NCBI GenBank assembly: GCA_947476295.1
Contig: CANJQC010000057.1
Span: 1-32,441, forward strand
From: Planctomycetaceae bacterium
Lineage (GTDB): Bacteria > Planctomycetota > Planctomycetia > Planctomycetales > Planctomycetaceae
Length of the DNA: 32,441 bases
Reading direction: 5' to 3'
Position numbers and translations under genes: made by a program. The notes below the pieces were generated by a model, which saw only the letters and a program-made list of their open reading frames with translations, did no database searches and was not told where the DNA came from. This document shows positions 25,796 to 32,441 of the stretch, piece after piece (within the stretch, counting starts at the first letter, position 1; the number at the start of each line of letters is the position of its first letter).

Positions 25796-27532
25796 TTAAC
25801 GCGCTATGGGCCGCAGAAATGGATCCCGGGGAGCAGTTCGAATCGGAGGCGTAATTGGCTGCTCGTTGCCAGTGATCTCAGCAATCGCCCACTGGCAGGC
25901 TTCATAAAGAAGGTCGCCTCGCCCGTGTATGGCCGCTGCCGACTCCACTGGATCCAGAGCGTTCATGCGTCCCAGGCTAACAGCTGCGGCAATTCCTACT
26001 TCCGCGTCTTCACTTGGTGGATACTTAGCGGCATCGGCCAGCCTTCCAGAAAACTGCTCAACGAGATCCTCGGAGGGATCGTTCTCGTAGAAATACCCCA
26101 GGGCCCAGATGGCCGCTGACCTTGACAGTGGCTGGCGGCCAGGTCCCTTGTGCACAAAGCTCCGAAGAACTGGTGCAGCAGCCAGATACTTTGCCTGACC
26201 GAAAGCTTCAAACAAGTATGTGAAACATACGTTGTCGGCGGTCGTCATCTTCTCCCCGTTGCGGCTGAGAATGAATTCATGTATTGCCGGCAGTGTCGCG
26301 GCGACGGCTAACTCACGAAGCGCCCAGCCGGCTGTCACGAAGACTTCTGTTCGTTCATGCTCCAGTAGTTCCACCAGACGCTCAGCAGCGGACTCGTGAT
26401 CAAGTGTTCCGAACAGCCTTGCCGCCTGCTCAAGCCCACGCCAGTCGTCGCCGGCAATAATTCGCTGTGCCTGTTCCAAAACGGTTTCCCGCAGACTGTC
26501 CTGCTTCGCCAGGACTTCTAGGGATTCTCGAACATATTTCCGAACGTCTGGATGGCGATCGTTGAGCAAGTCCGCCAGCTGCTGCACGGCTTCTGCAGAC
26601 GGGTTATTAACCAGCGACTGAGCCGTAAGTCGACGAACATTCGAATCCGCATTTTTCAGCAATTCGCGATCGATTGGGTGGATGGACTGCGGGTCTGTTT
26701 CCAGCAATCGCTGCAGCGCTATGGCAGCAATGGCAGGACGAGAATCCTGGGCCAGTGCCAACAGAAGTTGTTTCGACGATTCATCATCGTGTCCCGACAA
26801 CATGTTTGCAGCAACCAGTCGATTCACAAAGCCGTCCTGTGACAGATCCGACGCCAGTTGTCGGCAAACGTCAGTCAACCCGCTGTCTGCCAAAGTCCCC
26901 AGTGCAACGGCTGCAGCCATACGAACCTGCGTTGCACTGGCCTCGTCGGTCGCCAGCCTGAGTAATCCGGGGACGGCCGCTTTATTCCCGGAGGCAGCGA
27001 GCCCCTGGGCTGCCAGCACTAAATGCGTTGCGGTGACTCCTGCTGGTTCCTGAATGCGCTGGAGCCATTCTGTCTGAATGGGTTCAAACTTCCATCTTGC
27101 CAATGCCGGTTCTATCCGGTTTGCGACAGCGATATTTCCGGAACTCGCAAATTGATGCAGATCGGCCGCCGCTTCACGAACATCGAGCTGGATGAGCGCA
27201 GCTGCGATTGAGAGCCTGGCAATTCGATCGGTCGTGGTCCGGAAACCTTCCAGCATGGCAGCGTTCATCCGCTCTATGTTGGCGGCATCCTGTTGTCTCA
27301 GACGCATGAGTGCTATGGCCGCTTCCCGTCGCAGGTCTTCTTCCGGAGCGATCAAGGCGTTCTGCCAAAGTATCGCCCAATCGGCCGGCAGACCGTATTG
27401 GATGATCGGCGCAGCAAGTCGCGGGTCGTCATCCATTGCCAGCGACAATGACGGTAGCCGTTCGGATGCGGGCAGCGTCGAACACAACGCATTCAGAACC
27501 AATATGTATCCCGCAATCACTATTCGACCCAT
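25796..27532 (-). CDS. Exported HEAT-repeat protein
   Basis: The protein is 578 residues. A hydrophobic N-terminus (residues 3-22, VIAGYILVLNALCSTLPASE) looks like a signal peptide. The remainder is an array of paired helices of about 30-35 residues with the HEAT/PBS pattern, for example AQVRMAAAVALGTLADSG-like units, DSNVRRLTAQSLVNNPS, DRHPDVRKYVRESLEVLAK and RSAAIWALGYFYEND. Such solenoids act as protein-binding scaffolds; no catalytic motif is visible. It begins 9 bp after the ABC ATPase stop codon and is the last gene of the leftward operon, so it probably works with the transporter, perhaps in the periplasm. The link is by position only. Confidence 0.85.
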   Translation of the reverse strand: MGRIVIAGYILVLNALCSTLPASERLPSLSLAMDDDPRLAAPIIQYGLPADWAILWQNALIAPEEDLRREAAIALMRLRQQDAANIERMNAAMLEGFRTTTDRIARLSIAAALIQLDVREAAADLHQFASSGNIAVANRIEPALARWKFEPIQTEWLQRIQEPAGVTATHLVLAAQGLAASGNKAAVPGLLRLATDEASATQVRMAAAVALGTLADSGLTDVCRQLASDLSQDGFVNRLVAANMLSGHDDESSKQLLLALAQDSRPAIAAIALQRLLETDPQSIHPIDRELLKNADSNVRRLTAQSLVNNPSAEAVQQLADLLNDRHPDVRKYVRESLEVLAKQDSLRETVLEQAQRIIAGDDWRGLEQAARLFGTLDHESAAERLVELLEHERTEVFVTAGWALRELAVAATLPAIHEFILSRNGEKMTTADNVCFTYLFEAFGQAKYLAAAPVLRSFVHKGPGRQPLSRSAAIWALGYFYENDPSEDLVEQFSGRLADAAKYPPSEDAEVGIAAAVSLGRMNALDPVESAAAIHGRGDLLYEACQWAIAEITGNEQPITPPIRTAPRDPFLRPIAR

Positions 27533-27541
27533 GACGTTGCC

Positions 27542-28492
27542 CTACTTTGTAGCTGTCACCGACAGAAACGCATCTTCCAGATCGGCCGCGACTTCACGAA
27601 ACTGGGTCACCGCAACTCCGGCGGATATCAGTTCCTTTAGAAGTGCTCCAAGGTCATCTTCGGAACGACTGGTTCGAAATCGGACCATTGATTCCGCTTC
27701 TGACGGTGAAACCGACTTGTTGTCAGCGAACTGGTTAACCATTTCAGCAGCTTTCTGCAGTGGGTGTCCTGCCGATAGCTGAATTTCGATCGTTCGTTCC
27801 TGACTGACCTGGGCCATGATTTCTTCCAGTGTTCCGGCCGCTCGCAGTTTGCCGTTGGTGATGATGGCAACTCGATTACAAATTCGGGCGAGTTCCGGCA
27901 AAATGTGACTGGTGACGATCAGTGTTTTGCCGGCATCAGCCAGTCTTAGGAGAATCTCCCGCATTTCGATACGAGCGGACGGGTCCAGACCATTGGCAGG
28001 TTCATCCAGAATCAGGACTTCCGGATCATGCAGCAGCGTTCGAGCGATGCTGATGCGTTGTTTCATGCCGTGACTCAGCGATTCGACGAATCGATCCTGC
28101 ATCCATGTCGCATTGGTAATTTCCAGCACCTCGGCAATGCGCCTGCGCCGCCGCTGGCGATCGATTCCGTAAGCGGCTCCGAAAAAGTCGAGATACTCGC
28201 TGACTCGCATGTTGTCGTACGAACCAAACACATCCGGCATGTACCCGACAAGCTTCTTGATGTGTTGTGTTTCAGTGGAACAATCCACACCGGCAATCGA
28301 CGCTGAACCACTTGTGGGGCGTGACAGACCGACCAGCACACTGATCGTGGTTGTCTTGCCAGCCCCATTGGGCCCGATGAATCCGAGAATTTGACCTTTC
28401 CCCACGACAAGTGACAGGTCATCAACGGCGACAAAATCGCCATACCGCTTCGTGAGGTTCTTTACGATCACAACATCGCCACCGGAATTCAT
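27542..28492 (-). CDS. ABC transporter ATP-binding protein
   Basis: This 316-residue ATPase of an ABC-2 type exporter has Walker A GPNGAGKTT (residues 40-48), signature LSHGMKQR (139-146), Walker B VLILDEP (159-165) and the switch histidine in TSH (194-196). The Q-loop glutamine is replaced by Asp in GYMPDVFGSYDNM, a form I recall from planctomycete and acidobacterial relatives. A C-terminal extension of about 90 residues (after 225) resembles that of GldA/NatA-type ATPases. ATG 28492 overlaps the stop of the upstream gene by four bases (ATGA), which fixes the start and implies coupled translation. The partner permease is at 31205. Confidence 0.93.
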   Translation of the reverse strand: MNSGGDVVIVKNLTKRYGDFVAVDDLSLVVGKGQILGFIGPNGAGKTTTISVLVGLSRPTSGSASIAGVDCSTETQHIKKLVGYMPDVFGSYDNMRVSEYLDFFGAAYGIDRQRRRRRIAEVLEITNATWMQDRFVESLSHGMKQRISIARTLLHDPEVLILDEPANGLDPSARIEMREILLRLADAGKTLIVTSHILPELARICNRVAIITNGKLRAAGTLEEIMAQVSQERTIEIQLSAGHPLQKAAEMVNQFADNKSVSPSEAESMVRFRTSRSEDDLGALLKELISAGVAVTQFREVAADLEDAFLSVTATK

Positions 28493-31086
28493 TCGTTTGC
28501 CGTTTCTGTTTTCTTGACGGTCTCGGTTGTTCGGCCCAGCATCTCCAGCCGGAGGAAATCCACTTTCCATGCCTTGTTCGACGCGACGCCAGTCCCTCCG
28601 TCTCCGACTGGCCGCACTTCAAGTTTCACGTAGTAATTTCCGCCCGAATCCAGCTGCAGCTGGGCAGAATCCGTTAACGCCAATTGATAGGTACCAGCAG
28701 CGTCGCTAATCGACGTTACATTGGCCAGGCTCTCACGATTTCCAGCGAAAATGCCAACATCGTAACTGGAGGCCAGTAGTTTGATTTCGATGTTCACCTG
28801 TTTAAGAGTGAGCGGTTTCACGGCGTCCGGAATGTTGACACGCAGAAGCGTTTGCCCGGATTGGAGACTTTCGCGCCACGAAGCCGTCCGTTGATCGTAA
28901 GCCGTGGATTTACCCCCCGTGTCAGTGACCACCACATCGTAGGTTAGAAATGGAGACGGGATCATCACATCCGTTCCTGGCGGAGTGGCACGGTAGTCAA
29001 GTGGCACCGCCACAAGCGAACAATGGTTGGCACTGAAACCTTCCGGGCAATCGAGATGTGGATCGTTCGGACGCATCCAAGCCAGTAACACAGGATCGCG
29101 GGGATAACGTGACGCCGGTTTTGCTTTGAACAGCAACCGAAAAAGATCCTGTCGTGTGACCTGCTGATCAGTCAATAATGAACCGTTGACGTAAACGCCG
29201 GGTGCCAGCGTATCACTAATACCGCCGCTGAAATGATTCTTCTCGTCCATTTCGACTGCTAAAACATCCGCCGCCCGGCTCGCAATCACCACTTCCTGTG
29301 GTTCGACGAAAAGACCGGCCTGCAGAAATCCACTGACTCCGTCGGGCCCAAATGAAACGGTCGCTCTGATTGGTTGATCGAGCGGGCGATTCTGAAATGT
29401 CGTAAAGAACTGCAGGCCTGTGTTGATATTGAGATCGCTCCACCGCGACTGGCCAAAGTCTGTCTGAATCATCTGACGCAGAGTCCCCGTCGAGTCATCC
29501 TGAGGAGGCAGCACAATTCGCCCCTGAGATGCCGCGAGATCGATGGTTTCGGTATCCGGAGCGAAGATGGCAGCGGTCCCGGTCGATTGGAGAGTCGATG
29601 TGGCTGGCGTGACTTGGACAAATTCCGCAACATTCACGCTGGCAGGAACAGAATTGCGTGATGCCTGACCGAAAACGATAATCGGCACAGCGGCCATGAG
29701 TGCCAGGCCGGGGCCAATGATCGCCATACGTTCGGAACGCCGTCCGAACGCAATCTGGCTACCGACTTCCGTCCTTGGAATATGACGTTGCCGTGTACGG
29801 CGGAGCCACAGGCCAATCATCAGCAGAGCCCCACAGAAGAGCCACAGTACCGACAGAATCGTTCCTCGGGCCGGAATTTGATATCCAACCTGAGCGGCAA
29901 GAAGTGGTTCAAAATCGTTGGCATCCAGTGGCAATGGATCGATCTCTATCATCCACTGATCAAGCAATTCGATCAGTGACTGGGTCGCCACAAAGTCTGA
30001 ACTATACTCGGGCTTGGCTCGCGGATCATCATCTGTCCGCTCTCGAATCCAGGCGAGGTTACCCATAGTCGTAAACAGGACGCGTCCCCTGCCGAATGTC
30101 ACGGCAAAGGAAGCTGGCCAGCCGTTGACCTCATGAAGGACTTCGACTCCATCCGCCAACACTCGTACATGTTCTACCGGATAGTCGAATTCGTGCGGGC
30201 CTCCGGCTGCCTGCTCGTGACCGGTTCTGTAAAGTTGATATTCGGTCAGTCCAATGCGATCGACGAATTGAAGCGGAACCGTCTCACCGAGCAAATGAGT
30301 CACCGTCGCAATATCAACCTGATCAAGCCGGATCCACAGACGACCGCCCTGTTCTACCCACGCTCTTAGACATGCCAGTCGAGCGGGATCATCGGCGATT
30401 CTGTTGCTGCAGAGCACGATCTCGTCGATGACATCGAGTCCATGTGCTTCAGTGGGTACGTCCTCGACTTCCATTTCGATCAGCCTTCGCGTTCGACTCA
30501 TTGAGATTCGAGTTGCGACTGCGAGGTCGACCATCTCTTGAAGCTGCTTCTCATCCAATGTTCTCAAATCGGCGATGAGCGCCGTGAGCTTTTCAGGAGG
30601 CGGAGCAAGCAATTCGGCATCGACCATGAAATCGTCTGATGCCCGCAGCAATGTGCCCCCTTTTTCGTTAACGGAGTACAGCAGTGAATGCCATTGAATG
30701 ACATTCTCCTCGGTGGATGTCGGAAGCATTCGGATTGTCGCCATGCGATCGGATTCAGGTGGTACCGTGATTTGTCGCGCGTAGCGATTCATGGGGGCAC
30801 CTTCAAAGTAACCGCCCGTCACCAGTTCGACCGGTTCCGAAGTTGGGTTACTCAGTTTCACCGTTTTAGTGCCCCACACCTGCGGTTCAAAAAAATGGAT
30901 CACGCCCAAGCGAGACTCCTGGCGCACCACGTCTGAGACTGATTCGGCCCCGTCCTGCGCCAGCACACAATACTGGCTCGAGCAACTCCACATCAGACTC
31001 AGAAACAACAGCATTCTGATGCAGTTACTGAATCGGACGTTCGTCGAGCGTTTCCGGCTTGAAGACGTTGAAGACATTGAAGACAT
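28489..31086 (-). CDS. GldG-like auxiliary membrane protein of an ABC exporter, function unknown
   Basis: This is an 865-residue protein. An N-terminal hydrophobic segment (about residues 25-43) is a signal peptide or anchor. A long extracytoplasmic part follows. Near residues 215-260 it has LDVIDEIVL and RAWVEQGGRLWIRLD, the pattern of the glutamine-amidotransferase-like domain in GldG/DUF4350-type proteins. Two membrane helices lie at about 410-429 and 455-472. The C-terminal 390 residues are beta-rich and have no recognised domain. ATG 31086 is preferred because AGGAAAACA precedes it; ATG 31134, 16 codons upstream, has no ribosome site. It lies between permease and ATPase genes and overlaps the latter by four bases, so it is a probable component of the transporter. 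What is exported is unknown. Confidence 0.8.
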   Translation of the reverse strand: MSSMSSTSSSRKRSTNVRFSNCIRMLLFLSLMWSCSSQYCVLAQDGAESVSDVVRQESRLGVIHFFEPQVWGTKTVKLSNPTSEPVELVTGGYFEGAPMNRYARQITVPPESDRMATIRMLPTSTEENVIQWHSLLYSVNEKGGTLLRASDDFMVDAELLAPPPEKLTALIADLRTLDEKQLQEMVDLAVATRISMSRTRRLIEMEVEDVPTEAHGLDVIDEIVLCSNRIADDPARLACLRAWVEQGGRLWIRLDQVDIATVTHLLGETVPLQFVDRIGLTEYQLYRTGHEQAAGGPHEFDYPVEHVRVLADGVEVLHEVNGWPASFAVTFGRGRVLFTTMGNLAWIRERTDDDPRAKPEYSSDFVATQSLIELLDQWMIEIDPLPLDANDFEPLLAAQVGYQIPARGTILSVLWLFCGALLMIGLWLRRTRQRHIPRTEVGSQIAFGRRSERMAIIGPGLALMAAVPIIVFGQASRNSVPASVNVAEFVQVTPATSTLQSTGTAAIFAPDTETIDLAASQGRIVLPPQDDSTGTLRQMIQTDFGQSRWSDLNINTGLQFFTTFQNRPLDQPIRATVSFGPDGVSGFLQAGLFVEPQEVVIASRAADVLAVEMDEKNHFSGGISDTLAPGVYVNGSLLTDQQVTRQDLFRLLFKAKPASRYPRDPVLLAWMRPNDPHLDCPEGFSANHCSLVAVPLDYRATPPGTDVMIPSPFLTYDVVVTDTGGKSTAYDQRTASWRESLQSGQTLLRVNIPDAVKPLTLKQVNIEIKLLASSYDVGIFAGNRESLANVTSISDAAGTYQLALTDSAQLQLDSGGNYYVKLEVRPVGDGGTGVASNKAWKVDFLRLEMLGRTTETVKKTETANE

Positions 31087-31087
31087 T
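31061..31087. repeat. Three tandem 9-bp units at the start of the GldG-like gene
   Basis: GAAGACGTT, GAAGACATT and GAAGACATT follow each other directly at 31061-31087 (plus strand). The repeat covers the start codon of the GldG-like gene and encodes its Met-Ser-Ser-Met-Ser-Ser start. Each unit supplies or nearly supplies a Met codon, so a change in copy number would add or remove three residues without a frameshift. Confidence 0.7.
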
Positions 31088-31204
31088 GTTTTCCTGAAGA
31101 AATCAACAGCTATGAATTGTCGAATGGACGTCATGGGCGTTCGGGATCTTACAAGAAATCATTTCGGCTGCTCACCGCTCTGCGGACTTCTGCGACAGCT
31201 CCGC

Positions 31205-32441
31205 TTAGTCCGGCTTCAGCAGTGTGCGAACCCGAATCGTCAGCACACACATGAGCACCAGGCACAACGTACCGAGCAGCCACCAGTTGTTCGGTACAAG
31301 GTTGTATTGGCTAAAGCCCGGTGTTTCGATGATGCTCAACGCAGCGGCCAGCGGATTGATCGTGAGTGCCAGTTCAACAGTGCTGTGACCGAATGGAGCA
31401 TCTCGACCCAGCCAGATTAACAGAGTCCCCGCACAGATCAGCGAGAGCAGCACGTACGACGTGGCCGTCGCAGCTGAAGAACGTTTGAAAAAACTGCTTA
31501 CCGTCGCACTCAGCAAAATCGAAAATGCGGCTGTCAGCAGGAGGCACATCACGACTTGCCGCACCTGTTCTTTGACCAGCGGATTGATCCAAATCATAAC
31601 AACGTAACCGGGCAGTGTTGCACACAGAATCAACAGCATCGTCCAGCAAACGCTCAACAGTTTTCCGCGCAGTATCATCCCTGCCGACATCGGGGTCATT
31701 CTCATGAGTCTCCAGCCGCCACTCTCCAGTTCGCTGCTGATGAGGCCGGCCGCCAAGCCTGGAGTGATCAGGATGATCAGTGCCATCTGCATCACAACAA
31801 TAATAGCGCCAATAGTTTCAACACCCCAGTCAGCCGATCCAAGTGTGGTGACCCATGTGAGTGCCAGCGACACCAAAGCACAGCCAGCAATCAGACGCAG
31901 CAACCAGTGCAGGCGACCGAACTGCCGACAGCGAAATTCTTTCACCATGACAGGATTTGCTAAGGGGCCGATCTCCGATTTGCGACGCTGTGGATCGACA
32001 ATGTATGCCAGACGACGAAAAAACCGCTGACCACCGGACCGCTGATCGGTGATGACGCCCTGAGATCGCTGCTGATCAAACATGCGATAACCCAAACGTC
32101 GGACTGTGGCGCTGGCCAGAAGAGCGACAGTCAGCATTGCGAATCCGACATAATGCCATACAGCGGACACCGTATGGCCCGCTCCTCGCTGGCCGATATC
32201 GCGATGTCCCAGCAATTCCATCACCGCAGGAACGGGAGACACAAATCGGAGATATGAAGCGACGCTGGCCGGAACGCTGTCACTGCCCTGCAGAAAGAAG
32301 TGAGGCATCGTCGAAAAGACCACTAACGCCAACACACATCCGTAGGTCACCCTCAGCGCTGCATCGGGACTGCGAGAACGACTGCTGACCCACAGTCCGA
32401 CGGCTCCCAACTGCAAAGCAAGGATCAACAGCACTCCATAA
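31205..32441 (-). CDS. ABC-2 type permease, partial (5' end outside the window)
   Basis: The visible 409+ residues are an ABC-2 family exporter membrane subunit. The first part holds membrane helices of one module; then a soluble stretch with PQRRKSEIGPLANPVMVKEF introduces a second module. NPVxxKEFR is the typical amphipathic start of a planctomycete ABC-2 permease half. At least six helices follow, including WLLRLIAGCALVSLALTW and IIVVMQMALIILITPGLAAG, and ELESGGWRLMRMTPM is the usual cytosolic loop that contacts the ATPase. The frame remains open to the window edge with no stop, so the first candidate start (GTG 32434) is probably internal. The GldG-like gene starts about 118 bp downstream of its stop, in the same direction. 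Confidence 0.88.
   Translation of the reverse strand, partial: YGVLLILALQLGAVGLWVSSRSRSPDAALRVTYGCVLALVVFSTMPHFFLQGSDSVPASVASYLRFVSPVPAVMELLGHRDIGQRGAGHTVSAVWHYVGFAMLTVALLASATVRRLGYRMFDQQRSQGVITDQRSGGQRFFRRLAYIVDPQRRKSEIGPLANPVMVKEFRCRQFGRLHWLLRLIAGCALVSLALTWVTTLGSADWGVETIGAIIVVMQMALIILITPGLAAGLISSELESGGWRLMRMTPMSAGMILRGKLLSVCWTMLLILCATLPGYVVMIWINPLVKEQVRQVVMCLLLTAAFSILLSATVSSFFKRSSAATATSYVLLSLICAGTLLIWLGRDAPFGHSTVELALTINPLAAALSIIETPGFSQYNLVPNNWWLLGTLCLVLMCVLTIRVRTLLKPD

Overview
The window looks like a chromosomal segment of a planctomycete (Planctomycetota, Planctomycetaceae-like). This is inferred from gene content and not from a marker gene. The indicators are an M56 peptidase fused to a long secreted region, large secreted proteins without known domains, a PEGA lipoprotein beside a secreted LRR/coiled-coil protein, Uma2 and DUF4058 genes, an ABC-2 export cluster with a GldG-like partner, and many intergenic palindromes. 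No rRNA, tRNA, CRISPR array or intact mobile element was seen.

Layout. (1) 1-3.3 kb: a 5'-truncated BlaR1/M56-type gene, a perfect 23-bp inverted repeat, and the C-terminal remnant of a DUF4058 gene. (2) 3.3-8.9 kb: a possible catabolic neighbourhood. An MFS carrier is divergent from an SDR dehydrogenase and an acyl-CoA dehydrogenase. These converge on a Rieske oxygenase that is translationally coupled to a small four-helix membrane protein. (3) 9.3-10.4 kb: class II fructose-bisphosphate aldolase with a downstream hairpin. (4) 10.7-13.6 kb: a 970-residue exported protein of unknown function. (5) 13.9-17.6 kb: a small coiled-coil protein, a PEGA lipoprotein, a secreted LRR/coiled-coil protein, a convergent rhomboid protease and a Uma2 protein. 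(6) 17.8-19.7 kb: acetyl-CoA synthetase, with planctomycete-style repeats on both sides. (7) 20.4-25.0 kb: a soluble hybrid histidine kinase (PAS x3, GAF, HisKA, HATPase, REC x2, HPt) followed 11 bp later by a REC-RsbW-like protein, probably one signalling pathway. (8) 25.0-25.8 kb: decayed DNA in which a transthyretin-like surface-protein pseudogene with two in-frame stops abuts the C-terminal end of an IS5-type transposase. (9) 25.8-32.4 kb: a leftward operon of ABC-2 permease (cut by the window edge), GldG-like membrane protein, ABC ATPase and exported HEAT-repeat protein, with very short or overlapping junctions.

Most genes belong to recognisable families. Nothing in the window can be called a new defence or mobile system from sequence alone. 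The least explained parts are the 970-residue secreted protein, the Rieske/membrane-protein pair, the kinase/anti-sigma-like pair and the ABC/HEAT operon. Gene decay at three places (M56, DUF4058, transthyretin-like/IS5) shows that the intergenic regions have been rearranged.
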